A stretch of 60,062 nt of DNA from an uncultured Gammaproteobacteria bacterium (GCA_913060565.1 CAJXRU010000013.1:1-60062), one strand, 5' to 3'; shown: positions 16,776 through 26,671, counted from the stretch's first letter. Notes: generated by a model from the sequence alone, not told the origin. Numbers and translations: made by a program.

Positions 16776-17306
16776 TTAGAAGTCAGGTTCCCAGTCCACT
16801 TCAATTAAACGATTTTCGCGGTCAATATTCTTAACTACGTCACCGTCTACTAAAGGGATTAATCTTTCTTTTTTACCGAAACCGTCGCGAGCATTTGCTT
16901 TTACTTGCAACACGTCGTTAGAACCAGTTTCCATTAGCGCATCTACATGCCCAAAATGGTAACCTTTAGTGTTCTTAACTTCCATGCCGATAAGCTCACG
17001 CCAATAAAAGTCATCATCGCCAAGTTCTTCTAGCTGCTCTTCTTTTACCAAAATTTCACTTCCAGTTAAACGCGTTGCGTCATCACGGTCGTCAATATCG
17101 GTAAAGCGTGCTACAACACCTTTGCCATGTGTGCGCCATTGCGCTACTTCTACTGTTGTTACTTTACCGCCTGCAGATAACTGCCACGGCGAGTAATTAA
17201 AAATGTTCTCTGGTGTTTCAGTATAGGTAGTAATTTTCACCCAACCTTTAATACCATAGGGTGCGCCTACGCAACCTAGTAATACATTGTCGGTTTGATT
17301 ACTCAC
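16776..17306 (-). CDS. rimM: Ribosome maturation factor RimM
   Basis: The 176-residue 30S assembly factor binds S19 and the 30S head. The N-terminal RimM barrel carries [15 protein letters not shown] (about 10-24), and the C-terminal PRC-like barrel includes [13 protein letters not shown] (about 98-110) and ending WEPDF. It lies 9 bases after rpsP and 17 bases before trmD. Confidence 0.97.
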   Translation of the reverse strand: MSNQTDNVLLGCVGAPYGIKGWVKITTYTETPENIFNYSPWQLSAGGKVTTVEVAQWRTHGKGVVARFTDIDDRDDATRLTGSEILVKEEQLEELGDDDFYWRELIGMEVKNTKGYHFGHVDALMETGSNDVLQVKANARDGFGKKERLIPLVDGDVVKNIDRENRLIEVDWEPDF

Positions 17307-17315
17307 TAGTTACCC

Positions 17316-17564
17316 TTAAGCCGCTTTTTGAGCGTCTTTAATTAATTTTGCTACACGGTCTGAAGCTTGAGCGCCTTGGCCAACCCAGTGTGCAATACGG
17401 TCAAGATCAAGACGTAAAGTCTCTTCTTGGCCACGTGCTAATGGGTTAAAGAAACCAACTTTCTCAATGTAACGACCGTCACGAGCGCAACGGCTGTCAG
17501 CTACTACTACCTGGTAGAAAGGACGCTTCTTAGCGCCACCACGTGTCAAACGAATGGTTACCAT
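17316..17564 (-). CDS. rpsP: 30S ribosomal protein S16
   Basis: An 82-residue ribosomal protein, length as in E. coli. Starts [25 protein letters not shown] and contains the conserved [14 protein letters not shown]. It is first in the operon with rimM, trmD and rplS. A strong promoter with a GC-rich discriminator lies about 170 bases upstream. Confidence 0.98.
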   Translation of the reverse strand: MVTIRLTRGGAKKRPFYQVVVADSRCARDGRYIEKVGFFNPLARGQEETLRLDLDRIAHWVGQGAQASDRVAKLIKDAQKAA

Positions 17565-17732
17565 AGGTAAATATTCCTCTAAAGTGTTTGAAATTAAGTC
17601 TTATAAAAGTTGACCTAACTTCAAAGTGTTAATCTGAATGTTTTCTCAACCTCACTTCAATAGCGCAACGCATAAGCGTTTCGCTCAAAAATAAGGCTAA
17701 ATAGAATGCACCCCAGATTAGAAAGCCCGCAA

Positions 17733-17760
17733 ATTATACGCGAATAGTGTTTGAGCGCAA
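17733..17760 (-). promoter_or_regulatory. Promoter of the rpsP operon
   Basis: Minus strand -35 TTGCGC (17755-17760), 16-base spacer, -10 TATAAT (17733-17738), followed by TTGCGGGC. The GC-rich discriminator is typical of stringently controlled ribosomal promoters. Confidence 0.65.
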
Positions 17761-17798
17761 GTCATGTTGATCACATATTCTCTGTCGCAGGCATAAAA

Positions 17799-17820
17799 AA
17801 GCCGCTTGATTCAGCGGCTT
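17799..17820 (-). terminator. Terminator after ffh
   Basis: AAGCCGCT-TGATTC-AGCGGCTT with a T-run on the minus strand, 29 bases after ffh. Confidence 0.85.
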
Positions 17821-17848
17821 AATTTAATGAGTAGGTATTTTTAACATG

Positions 17849-19237
17849 TTATCTTGGAGGCATACCGCCAAAACCACCGCCACCCATACCTGGCGGCATC
17901 ATGCCTTTCATACCGCGCATCATTTTTTGCATGCCGCCTTTACCCGACATCTTTTTCATCATTTTTTGCATTTGCGTAAATTGTTTCAACAACTTATTTA
18001 CGTCTTGGATTTGTGTACCTGAGCCCGCTGCAATGCGGCGCTTACGCGAACCTTTAATAATTTCAGGTTTGGCGCGCTCGCCTGGGGTCATTGATGAAAT
18101 AATGGCTTCCATTTGGTCAGTCATTTTATCATTCATTTGATTTTTAACGGCGTCAGGCACATTACCCATGCCAGGTAATTTATCCATCATGCCCATCATG
18201 CCACCCATGTTTTTCATTTGAGCAAGCTGGTCACGGAAGTCTTCAAGATCAAAGCCTTTACCTTTCTTGATTTTCTTTTCAAGTTTTTTTGCTTTATCAA
18301 CATCGACTTTTTGTTGAATATCTTCGATCAGTGATAAAACATCACCCATGCCAAGAATTCGAGACGCTACGCGATCGGGATGGAAAGGCTCTAACGCATC
18401 AGTTTTTTCACCAACACCTAAGAATTTGATTGGTTTACCCGTGATATGACGGATAGATAGCGCTGCACCACCTCGTGCATCACCATCAGTTTTCGTTAAA
18501 ATAACACCTGTTAATGGCAGTGCATCATTAAATGCTTTTGCTGTATTCGCAGCATCTTGACCTGTCATAGCATCAACAACAAATAACGTTTCTACTGGGG
18601 TAATAGCGTTATGCAGTTCGATGATTTCATCCATCATCTCGCCGTCTACGTGCAAACGACCCGCGGTATCAACGATCACAACATCGATAAATTTCTTTTT
18701 CGCATGAGCAATAGCGGCGTTAGCAATATCAATAGGCTTTTGCGAAATATCAGATGGGAAGAATTCAACTTCAACTTCATCAGCTAATGTTTCAAGCTGT
18801 TTAATCGCCGCTGGACGGTATACGTCAGCACTTACAACTAATACTGATTTTTTCTCACGTTCACGCAAGAACTTAGATAATTTTGCAACCGATGTTGTTT
18901 TACCAGCACCTTGTAAACCCGCCATCATAATGATTGCAGGAGGTTGCGCCGCTAGGTTTAATACTTCATTAACCTCACCCATTGCTGATTCAAGTTCAGC
19001 TTGAACGATCTTAACAAATACTTGACCAGGACTAAGGCTTTTAGTTACTTCAGTACCAACTGCACGTTCTTTCACTTTTTTAATGAATTCGCGAACAACA
19101 GGTAGTGCAACGTCAGCTTCTAATAATGCCATGCGCACTTCGCGCAGTGTTTCTTTAATATTGTCTTCTGTTAAACGGCCACGACCACTGATATTTTTCA
19201 GTGTGGCGGAAAGACGATCGGTGAGGTTCTCAAACAT
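17849..19237 (-). CDS. ffh: Signal recognition particle protein Ffh
   Basis: This GTPase binds 4.5S RNA and signal sequences and delivers nascent membrane proteins to FtsY and SecYEG. From ATG at 19237 it has 462 residues. A TTG five codons upstream is unlikely. Domains: N (about 1-85), G with P-loop GLQGAGKTTSVAKL, DTAGRLH and TKTDGDARGGAAL, and M (about 295-462), very rich in Met, ending MPPGMGGGGFGGMPPR. No good ribosome binding site is visible. It has its own terminator. Confidence 0.97.
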   Translation of the reverse strand: MFENLTDRLSATLKNISGRGRLTEDNIKETLREVRMALLEADVALPVVREFIKKVKERAVGTEVTKSLSPGQVFVKIVQAELESAMGEVNEVLNLAAQPPAIIMMAGLQGAGKTTSVAKLSKFLREREKKSVLVVSADVYRPAAIKQLETLADEVEVEFFPSDISQKPIDIANAAIAHAKKKFIDVVIVDTAGRLHVDGEMMDEIIELHNAITPVETLFVVDAMTGQDAANTAKAFNDALPLTGVILTKTDGDARGGAALSIRHITGKPIKFLGVGEKTDALEPFHPDRVASRILGMGDVLSLIEDIQQKVDVDKAKKLEKKIKKGKGFDLEDFRDQLAQMKNMGGMMGMMDKLPGMGNVPDAVKNQMNDKMTDQMEAIISSMTPGERAKPEIIKGSRKRRIAAGSGTQIQDVNKLLKQFTQMQKMMKKMSGKGGMQKMMRGMKGMMPPGMGGGGFGGMPPR

Positions 19238-19364
19238 AAGAAAATAAACCAACTAAAATTGAGTTTTAAAAAATTGCCGCCATTATAGCCTGCACTAACA
19301 ACAAACAGCTAGTACTTGCCAAATATTCATGTAATTGAATGGCAAAGCGCAGAAAAATCATGCG

Positions 19365-20459
19365 CTATTTAAATAATACGGTCTTTTTACCATTCATATC
19401 ACCACGAAGAAAGGTCGTGTTAGATTGAGTAAAATCTATTAATAATACCTCCCCCTTCTCCCCATTTTTTATCGAGGTATCTATTGCTATCACGCGATCA
19501 TCAAAACGTGTTTCAACGGTTTCCATCGATGTATGTCCAACGACAATTCTAGTAGCATCAAGTGCATTTAATACCTTCACAACGGACTCTTTCGTCAATG
19601 TTGGGTCAAGAAAATAACCTCGATACCAAATTGGGCCTGTACGCCCGAATAGCGTTTTATGGGGTGTTTGCGCTTTAAGGTCAGCACGCGATGTACCAAT
19701 TGACGTTCGCATTACGTGATTTACTTGCTCAAGTGGCATCTTCAGGTCAATAAAATCCTGATGAACTCCGCCGTGTAAAAACACATGCTTATTAATGTTA
19801 ATAACGGTAGATTTACTACGTAACCAACGTCCTAATACGGTTGTTTCATCAAATAGTGTTGTTAGATCGATATTCATTTGATTTAGCGTATGTTTATATT
19901 TGGGATGAATATAACGATCATCACCTCTAAGCACCATATATTCATGGTTACCCAATAGATAATGGACTTTGCCACCAGCGGACTTCGCCTGTTGCTCTAA
20001 TTCATAAACTAACCAGAGCGCTTGAGTGACTGTTTCTCCGCGATCAAAAATATCTCCTGTAATTACCAGATGTCCATTTGAAAAAATCCAGTTCATATCA
20101 TCGTCAATAACACCATTTTTGTTAAGAAGCTGCTTGAATATGTCAAATTGACCGTGAATGTCACTAATAGCTGCAATTTTACTAACACTCTTAAATGTAT
20201 CGCTTTTGTTAATTACAAATCGTTGATTTGAAGATATTGGTCCTTGATAAGGATGCTTAACATGCGCACCGTTGACAATGTTATGCTCAATCAATGGATA
20301 AGGTGATTTCTTATTTTTGGCGTTAATTAGATATGGACCGTCGTTATATTGAGATGTGTCATCGGATTTACTAGTCAATTGATTAGCAGATACATCTTCT
20401 AAAGTACCAATAATAAGGAGGGAGAATACAACAATTAATTGCCAATTAAACTTATACAT
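19365..20459 (-). CDS. Exported calcineurin-like metallophosphoesterase
   Basis: A 364-residue protein with an N-terminal signal peptide (about 1-25, IVVFSLLIIGTLEDVSA) and a metallophosphoesterase core. The core motifs are SDIHGQ (99-104), GDIFDRG (135-141), GNHE (170-173), FLHGGVH and VVGHTSME, which together supply the dinuclear metal ligands. The order and the GDIFDRG/GNHE pair resemble the Shewanella-like protein phosphatase group, so it is probably a periplasmic phosphatase. The substrate is unknown. It stands alone between ffh and a solute-binding protein gene on the same strand. Confidence 0.85.
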   Translation of the reverse strand: MYKFNWQLIVVFSLLIIGTLEDVSANQLTSKSDDTSQYNDGPYLINAKNKKSPYPLIEHNIVNGAHVKHPYQGPISSNQRFVINKSDTFKSVSKIAAISDIHGQFDIFKQLLNKNGVIDDDMNWIFSNGHLVITGDIFDRGETVTQALWLVYELEQQAKSAGGKVHYLLGNHEYMVLRGDDRYIHPKYKHTLNQMNIDLTTLFDETTVLGRWLRSKSTVININKHVFLHGGVHQDFIDLKMPLEQVNHVMRTSIGTSRADLKAQTPHKTLFGRTGPIWYRGYFLDPTLTKESVVKVLNALDATRIVVGHTSMETVETRFDDRVIAIDTSIKNGEKGEVLLIDFTQSNTTFLRGDMNGKKTVLFK

Positions 20460-20556
20460 TTTCCAATAACCGATTAATTTTTTTGTTAGATTAACAGTGT
20501 GTTGTGAAAATACATATGAGTTTAAATAGATTAATTGAAACGAGTTATGTCACCGA

Positions 20557-21348
20557 CTACTGTGCAGTATCGATTGTATAACCATCAAGGTATTTATTTT
20601 CTAACTTTTTAGTGGTCCCGTTCTCATTTAATGCCGCAATCGCCTCATTGATTTCTTCAACAAAGTTTGTACCAAATTTTGATTTTTTAGCGACAAGAAA
20701 ACTAACTGGCGTATCAAACGATAGTGCTCTATTAATCACTAGATCTTGTCGTCCATTTTTTTGAAAGAAAAACTCAGCTGTTGCAAGGTGTAAATAACCA
20801 CCATCTACCTTCCCATTCATGATATTCCGAAATAACCCACGGGCATTTTGAACTCTAATGAGTTGTCTTTTAAAGCGTGGTTTTTTGAGTAATTCAACCA
20901 TTTCGTCACTGCGATGATCATAGCGAACGTAAGCGACTATAAAACCATCTAATAACATTTCTTTTAAAGACATGCCTTGAAATTGTACTTTCTTTTCAGA
21001 TTTCCAATAAAATCCAATAGGATCACTTCTAAAGCCGTCACTGGTGAAATAATCTGAAAAACCAGGATTTTCAATACCACCCATCAATAAATCGAATCGT
21101 CCAGCCATTGCCTCACCATGTTGACGTCCCCAAGGTAGTTTTTTAACCTCAGAATCGCAATTTAGATGTTTGGCTACCGCTTGAATAAACGTTACATCGT
21201 AGCCATCAGCTTTTTTCGTTTTTCCTAAAAATTGATAAGGCGGGCGATCAGACCAACCCGTCACCAATTTACAGGACAGTGTATTTTTTGATTGTACGGG
21301 AAAGCTTGCCGTTACAATAATGAATAATAAAGAAAGAAATAGTTTGAT
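20557..21348 (-). CDS. Periplasmic solute-binding protein, family 3, with apparent ATC start
   Basis: This 263-residue protein has the family-3 extracellular solute-binding fold (amino-acid binding type): WSDRPPYQFLGKTKKADGYDVTFIQAVAKHL, LPWGRQHGEAMAGRFDLLMGG and a C-terminal lobe ending ENKYLDGY. The first ATG/GTG-type start (21267) would remove the export signal. Upstream in frame there is a perfect signal peptide, KLFLSLLFIIVTASFPVQS, but its initiating codon is ATC at 21346-21348, 5 bases after an ideal GGAGGT (21354-21359). Either the gene uses ATC, or this is a start-loss change or sequence error. No ABC permease genes adjoin it, so it may be a stand-alone sensor or binding protein. Confidence 0.75.
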   Translation of the reverse strand: MKLFLSLLFIIVTASFPVQSKNTLSCKLVTGWSDRPPYQFLGKTKKADGYDVTFIQAVAKHLNCDSEVKKLPWGRQHGEAMAGRFDLLMGGIENPGFSDYFTSDGFRSDPIGFYWKSEKKVQFQGMSLKEMLLDGFIVAYVRYDHRSDEMVELLKKPRFKRQLIRVQNARGLFRNIMNGKVDGGYLHLATAEFFFQKNGRQDLVINRALSFDTPVSFLVAKKSKFGTNFVEEINEAIAALNENGTTKKLENKYLDGYTIDTAQ

Positions 21349-21644
21349 TTTTCACCTCCATATGGCAATTGTAAATTGTCGTATTATCCAAGCATCTTAG
21401 GAGTATAACTTAGCACTTTTGCATTCGCATGACTGTTATTGTTACGGTGAAAACGCAGACAAATAAGAACAAACAGCACGATTATGTATTTGATAAGAAT
21501 ATTCAGCCAGATAAAACCAACACTCACCAACGTTACAAAATTTGCTTAGTCGTTTCAACTAAAACAATGCACTGGTTTGATGATTAATCATAATTCCATT
21601 CAATTGCGATAAAGAATTTTCATCAAAATACCAGACTCTATGTG
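21349..21644. other. Intergenic region between the solute-binding protein gene and the RND operon
   Basis: The region holds the GGAGGT ribosome binding site at 21354-21359 and otherwise AT-rich sequence. I see no ORF or RNA gene in it. Confidence 0.5.
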
Positions 21645-21681
21645 ATGACAAAGGCTGTTTTTAACAACCAGCCCTTGTCAT
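21645..21681 (-). terminator. Hairpin after the RND efflux operon
   Basis: ATGACAAAGGCTG / CAGCCCTTGTCAT, 12 of 13 pairs, 11-base loop, 14 bases after the czcA-like stop. The T-tract is weak, so termination strength is uncertain. Confidence 0.6.
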
Positions 21682-21694
21682 TCATTATTGGTGG

Positions 21695-24600
21695 TTATTG
21701 GGTAAGCTGCTGGATTTTCTCTCTTGAAAATCGTTTAAACAAAACAGGAAGTACGAATAAGGTTAGTAGCGTGGCTGTCATTAACCCACCGACAATAACA
21801 CTGGCAAGTGGGCGTTGAATCTCAGCGCCAACGCCACTAGACATCAGCATTGGGATAAGCCCTAATGCTGATGTAATTGCAGTCATCAAAACAGGCCTTA
21901 GACGAGAAGTGGCACCGTCAAATACAGCATCATCTGTAGATAAGCCCTCTTTGATTCGTTGGTTAATACTTTCCACCATAACAACCCCATTAAGGACTGC
22001 GACACCAAACAATGTGATAAAGCCAACTGAGCTTGGCACTGACAAGTATTGTTCACTCAAGTAAAGTGAAAACACACCGCCAATGACAGCAAGTGGAACA
22101 TTCACCAAAATTAATAGCGCTTGGCCAACACTGCCAAATGCAAAATAAAGTAACAGTGCAATCAATCCTAAGGAAATCGGTAATACAATTGACAAACGCT
22201 GCTGTGCTCGCTGTTGATTTTCAAACTGCCCGCCAATTGCCACTGAATACCCAGCAGGTAAATCAACGTTATCATTGATGGCTTGGCGAATATCCGCTAC
22301 CACACTACCCATGTCTCTATCTTGCACATTGGCTTGAATAACGACACGGCGTTGAACGTCATCGCGACGAACTTGCGGCGGCCCAGACTCATATGAGATG
22401 TCGGCGACATCGCCTAACCGAACCCACGCACCAGATGGCGATTGCAAGCGTAGCTCGCTAATAACATCCTTGTCCTTGCGGTGCGTTTGCTCAAGGCGAA
22501 CGTAAATATCATAACGTTCATTCCCGTTGATAATTTGTCCTGCACTCACGCCGCCAATACCATCTCTCACCACATTCATGACATCACCAACAGACAATCC
22601 AAAACGTGATAATTGACCGCGCTTAGGCGCAATCACAAGTTGAGCTTCACCTGCAATTTGTTCAAGCGCAACATCACGCGCCCCAGCCACTGTTTTTATG
22701 GCAGATTCAATCTCTTGACCTTTTGCCGCTAACACTCCCAAGTCAGGACCAAACAACTTAATGGCTAGCTGGGCTTTAACGCCAGATAATAATTCGTCGA
22801 CGCGCGTAGCGATAGGTTGTGAGAAGTTAAGTAACAAGCCTGGAAATTCTTCTAATGATTCTTCCATTAGCCCTTGAAGTGCTTTGCGGTTTGTCGCACT
22901 AGTCCACTGTGAAACTGGTTTTAACCCGATATAGATTTCAATGTTATTAACCGGTTCAGGATCGCCACCAAGTTCAGCACGGCCAATACGACTGAGCGTA
23001 TATTCGACTTCAGGAAACGCCATCAATTTTTCTTCAAGAATTGGCGCAACAGTGAGCGATGTTTCAAGGCTTGATGAAGGAGCGAGCGTTGCACGTAAGT
23101 TAATAGTGCCCTCTTCTAGCTCTGGCACAAATTCAGTACCAATCTGTGGTAAAAGAGCCGCTGCACCAACAAGCAATAACAAGCTGCTAACGACCACAGT
23201 CTTGGTGTGTTTCATCGCTACTTTAAGTGTGCGACTATAGAGCTTATTCAATGGTTTTAGCACAAAACTTTCACGTTCAACGACTCCCGAATTAAAGAGA
23301 TAAGTTGCGATTGCTGGCACCACAATTAATGCTACAAAAATAGCACACACTACTGCAAGAATGATGCTAATCGCCATTGGCTGGAATAGCTTGGCCTCTA
23401 CGCCTTCAAAACTAAATAGCGGCATAAAGACCACCAAAATAATCGATGCAGCGAAAAAGACAGGACGAGCGACTTCCCTACCGGCTTGTTTAATGTGATC
23501 AGATGTATTGTTTTCAACGCTATTTTGTCGATTGAGGTGTTTAAACATATTCTCAACCATCACTACGGACCCGTCTACTAACATACCAATGGCAACGGCA
23601 ATCCCCCCCAATGACATTAGGTTGGCTGATAATCCAAAGTACGACATAACCATTAAGGTGATGGCAATTGAGATGGGAATAGAAACCAAAACTAATATTG
23701 TCGCGCGAAGATTCATTAAGAATAAAGCAAGTACAATGGAGATAAAAATAAACGCCAGTGCTAGTGATTGAGCAACCGTTGTTACCGCTTTGGTAATTAA
23801 GTCAGATTGATCGTAAAAAGCCTCAAAACGAACGCCTTTAGGCAACGCTTGGTTGATTAATGGAATACGCGCGTTAATTCCATCAATGGTCGCCTTGGTA
23901 TTGGCGCCCATTCGCTTTAACACGATACCTGAAACCACTTCCCCCAATTGCTCAAGTTCACCATTGGCTCCGCGGCGTGTCATCGTAACCGCGCCTTGAC
24001 GGATTTCACTACCCAGCGATACATTTGCAATATCTTTTACTGTCACAACAGTGCCGTCAATCGTTTTAACAGGCACTTGCGCGATATCTTTTAACCCTTC
24101 ATCCCCCCCTCGATACCAACCAGTTCCGCGAATGACTAACTGCTCTTGGCCGCGGTTCATGTACCAACCACCAACATTCGCGTTGTTATCATCAAGCGCT
24201 TTAACCACGTCTTCTTGGGTGATTTGATAAGCCAATAATTTACTTGGCTCAATATTGACTTGATATTGCCTAACACTACCACCAAATGACAACACGTTGG
24301 TGACACCATCAACCGGCATAACCAATAATTTAACCACCCAATCATTTAGACTGCGCAATGCCATTGCGTCGTAGCCCGCGTCTTTATCGCTAATCAATAA
24401 ATATTGGAAAACTTGGCCCAAACCAGATGTGTTTGGCCCCATTTCAGGTGTACCTACACCAGCAGGTATAAGCTCTTTCGCTGCCTGTAATCGTTCAAAC
24501 ACCAATTGACGCGCAAAATAAATATCTACACCTTCTTTGAACACGACAGTAACACCAGATAATCCAGTTTTAGATATCGACCGAACTTGTTCTACATCGG

Positions 24601-24832
24601 GTAATGCATACATTACCGCTTCAATAGGGTAAGTAATCAACTGTTCGACTTCTTCAGCGGCAAGCCCCGGTGCTTCAGTATTAACCGCCACTTGAACATT
24701 TGTCACATCAGGAAAAGCGTCTAAGTTTAAACGGGGAATAATCAATACAGCGGCGCATAACGTTGCCACTAATCCAAGCACAACTATTAGTCGATTATTA
24801 ACCGACCAATCTATCATTTTATTAAACATCAA
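21695..24832 (-). CDS. Heavy-metal efflux RND transporter (CzcA/CusA family)
   Basis: The 1045-residue inner-membrane proton antiporter exports metal ions through a tripartite complex. Features: 12 predicted TM segments in two halves, LDAFPDVTNVQVAVNTEAPG near the N-terminus, two periplasmic porter domains, and the TM4 motif GGIAVAIGMLVDGSVVMVEN (409-428). The DFG motif of classical CzcA/CnrA is replaced by AVAIG there. The sequence is instead closer in form to CusA-like proteins, so substrate (Cu/Ag versus Zn/Co/Cd) cannot be fixed. The adaptor gene lies 8 bases upstream. No outer-membrane factor gene is nearby, so a TolC-type channel must come from elsewhere. Confidence 0.9.
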   Translation of the reverse strand: MMFNKMIDWSVNNRLIVVLGLVATLCAAVLIIPRLNLDAFPDVTNVQVAVNTEAPGLAAEEVEQLITYPIEAVMYALPDVEQVRSISKTGLSGVTVVFKEGVDIYFARQLVFERLQAAKELIPAGVGTPEMGPNTSGLGQVFQYLLISDKDAGYDAMALRSLNDWVVKLLVMPVDGVTNVLSFGGSVRQYQVNIEPSKLLAYQITQEDVVKALDDNNANVGGWYMNRGQEQLVIRGTGWYRGGDEGLKDIAQVPVKTIDGTVVTVKDIANVSLGSEIRQGAVTMTRRGANGELEQLGEVVSGIVLKRMGANTKATIDGINARIPLINQALPKGVRFEAFYDQSDLITKAVTTVAQSLALAFIFISIVLALFLMNLRATILVLVSIPISIAITLMVMSYFGLSANLMSLGGIAVAIGMLVDGSVVMVENMFKHLNRQNSVENNTSDHIKQAGREVARPVFFAASIILVVFMPLFSFEGVEAKLFQPMAISIILAVVCAIFVALIVVPAIATYLFNSGVVERESFVLKPLNKLYSRTLKVAMKHTKTVVVSSLLLLVGAAALLPQIGTEFVPELEEGTINLRATLAPSSSLETSLTVAPILEEKLMAFPEVEYTLSRIGRAELGGDPEPVNNIEIYIGLKPVSQWTSATNRKALQGLMEESLEEFPGLLLNFSQPIATRVDELLSGVKAQLAIKLFGPDLGVLAAKGQEIESAIKTVAGARDVALEQIAGEAQLVIAPKRGQLSRFGLSVGDVMNVVRDGIGGVSAGQIINGNERYDIYVRLEQTHRKDKDVISELRLQSPSGAWVRLGDVADISYESGPPQVRRDDVQRRVVIQANVQDRDMGSVVADIRQAINDNVDLPAGYSVAIGGQFENQQRAQQRLSIVLPISLGLIALLLYFAFGSVGQALLILVNVPLAVIGGVFSLYLSEQYLSVPSSVGFITLFGVAVLNGVVMVESINQRIKEGLSTDDAVFDGATSRLRPVLMTAITSALGLIPMLMSSGVGAEIQRPLASVIVGGLMTATLLTLFVLPVLFKRFSREKIQQLTQ

Positions 24833-24840
24833 ATCGCCCC

Positions 24841-26070
24841 TTAGTGGTTATGCGGATCAAATCCGCCTTTTGCGATTTGTGATGCAACGAAAAACGCACC
24901 TTGCATAACGATGCGACTATTTGGCGCTAATCCAGATATTTGCCTTAGGTCACCTAAGGATTGAACAACGTCCACTTCAACCGTCTCAAACTCACCAGGA
25001 TGATCTTCAACATAAACTACCCAATCACCGTCAGCGCTTCGTGTTAACGCGGACTCAGGTACTGCCATCACTGGTGTGTTGGTATCAAACAAAAAGTTAA
25101 CGTCGACAAACATCCCTGGATGCAACCGATCATTTTGATTGCTGACTTCTAAACGAATAATACGGGTGCGTGTAATAGGATCAATAGTGTGAGCTTCTTG
25201 AATGACGGTAGCTTCAAAGCGTTCATTTCCTAATGTTAGATTTGCCTTAGTGCCTTTAGGTAACAACAATTGCTTGTTAGGTGAAATACGGGCTTCGACC
25301 CATAACTTGTCTTCTTGCGCTATTTTCATGATGGCATCACCCGCTGCAACGCGTTGACCTTGTGCGAAATCATCATTAATGACAGCGCCATCCGTTTGGG
25401 CAATAAGAGTATATTCACCGAGGTTGGAATCATTACTTTTCACTACACTATCAATCGCGTTTTTAGTCAATCCGTAAGCTTTTAGCCGACTAAAGGCTGC
25501 AATATAATCAGTTTGCGCAGACAGTAATTTACTTTCACTAACGGTTCCCTTTCCTAATCGTTTAGCACGTAACCATTCGCTATACGCCACACGATAAGTC
25601 GCCTGAGCCTGAGCAACTGATTCACTAAATAATGTAACTAATGGTTCACCGGCATGAATATGTTGACCGAGCATCACGTGACGTTTAAGCACCACCGATT
25701 CAGTTCTTGCGGACAAAATATAGCTGGTGTAACCATTTGCTTTAATTTCACCTGGCGCATAAACATAGCGCTGATAAATTTGTGGCGTCAGTGAGACAAC
25801 ACTGATATTAGCGAGTTTCATTTGCTCAGGTGTAAGTTTGATGCCTGTTTCATGGTCATTTTTAGCTAATTGCGGATCATGCGCTGATTCACTCTCACTA
25901 TGAGCATGTGTTGTGAACTCAACAGCAGATCTTTGGGGCGTTTCATGCGCACTATGATCATGTTCTTTTTCGATTTCTGGTAATTGATTTGTCTTGGCAT
26001 TTATCTGAACGCTCATAAACGCACTAAAAAACAGCGCCATAAGCGCTGACTTTTGAATGATTTCTTTCAT
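24841..26070 (-). CDS. Efflux RND periplasmic adaptor (CzcB/CusB type) with His-rich N-terminus
   Basis: This membrane-fusion protein links the RND pump to an outer-membrane channel. It has 409 residues from ATG at 26070. The earlier in-frame start adds a non-signal stretch. After a signal peptide (about 1-25) comes a His/Glu-rich segment (EKEHDHSAHE, HAHSESESAHD) likely to bind metal, then a barrel-sandwich region (LTPQIYQRYVYAPGEIKANGY), a coiled-coil hairpin (about 150-205) and beta-barrel domains (AVPESALTRSADGDWVVYV). It is co-transcribed with the pump. Confidence 0.9.
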   Translation of the reverse strand: MKEIIQKSALMALFFSAFMSVQINAKTNQLPEIEKEHDHSAHETPQRSAVEFTTHAHSESESAHDPQLAKNDHETGIKLTPEQMKLANISVVSLTPQIYQRYVYAPGEIKANGYTSYILSARTESVVLKRHVMLGQHIHAGEPLVTLFSESVAQAQATYRVAYSEWLRAKRLGKGTVSESKLLSAQTDYIAAFSRLKAYGLTKNAIDSVVKSNDSNLGEYTLIAQTDGAVINDDFAQGQRVAAGDAIMKIAQEDKLWVEARISPNKQLLLPKGTKANLTLGNERFEATVIQEAHTIDPITRTRIIRLEVSNQNDRLHPGMFVDVNFLFDTNTPVMAVPESALTRSADGDWVVYVEDHPGEFETVEVDVVQSLGDLRQISGLAPNSRIVMQGAFFVASQIAKGGFDPHNH

Positions 26071-26190
26071 TGATTTACTCTTAATTTTAAAACAAGTAGC
26101 AATCTTTATTAACAATATAAAGCCAGTAGATTACGCGACGACAATATGGCTATATTATTGAAAATAAAAATAATTAAATGATGCAAAAAA

Positions 26191-26523
26191 TTAAGCGATG
26201 GGAGGTCTGTGCTCTGGAGAAATAGTGGCAGAGTCTGCCGAAAAGTTACTAATTAACTGTTTTTCGCTTTTAAAAACGAGCTCTGAATTATCATCAGTAT
26301 CCAACACAGCAATACTTGATGGAGTATGGCAATGACAACAGTGATGACAATCTAAAGAAGCATTATTTTCTAATGAAACAGCTAATTCCTGATGAGAATC
26401 ATGTTGGATATTACTGTTATGGCTAACATTCATTTGATGCGGAGCATGAGTATCAAACACGACAGCTATTGTTTGACAGGCAAACAATGCAATGAACGTG
26501 AATAATAAAAACCGACTCAACAA
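26191..26523 (-). CDS. Small exported His/Cys-rich protein of the metal-efflux operon
   Basis: About 110 residues with a hydrophobic N-terminal export signal (LSRFLLFTFIALFACQTIA), several His clusters (THAPHQMNVSH, HDSHQE) and the dense motif LDCHHCCHCHTPS around residue 58-70, ending EHRPPIA. The His/Cys content and its place 120 bases before the adaptor gene suggest a periplasmic metal-binding accessory protein. I do not recognise a characterised family. The start is uncertain: the only codons available are TTG at 26523 or 26520 with a weak ribosome binding site. Confidence 0.7.
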   Translation of the reverse strand: MLSRFLLFTFIALFACQTIAVVFDTHAPHQMNVSHNSNIQHDSHQELAVSLENNASLDCHHCCHCHTPSSIAVLDTDDNSELVFKSEKQLISNFSADSATISPEHRPPIA

Positions 26524-26573
26524 AATAACTAATCCAAATTTAACGATAGCGACATTTAATCATAAAAACAAAA

Positions 26574-26599
26574 AAGGGAACAGTAAAAACTGTTCCCTT
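26574..26599 (-). terminator. Terminator after the M4 protease gene
   Basis: Perfect 11-bp stem AAGGGAACAGT / ACTGTTCCCTT with AAAA loop, then TTTTTT on the minus strand. Confidence 0.88.
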
Positions 26600-26601
26600 G
26601 A

Positions 26602-26671
26602 CCTAACTTTACAAAGAGAGTTGTTATAATCATCAATGACTTAGTGATGTTATAACGTAAAGTTAGTTAGG
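26602..26671 (-). repeat. Extended stem-loop in the protease 3' UTR
   Basis: The outer arms CCTAACTTTAC (26602-26612) and GTAAAGTTAG (26657-26666) are complementary. So are the inner arms GTTATAATCATCA (26623-26635) and TGATGTTATAAC (26645-26656) with one bulge. The whole 70-base spacer between stop codon and terminator therefore folds into one long hairpin. It may protect the mRNA 3' end or be processed to a small RNA (inference). Confidence 0.55.
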
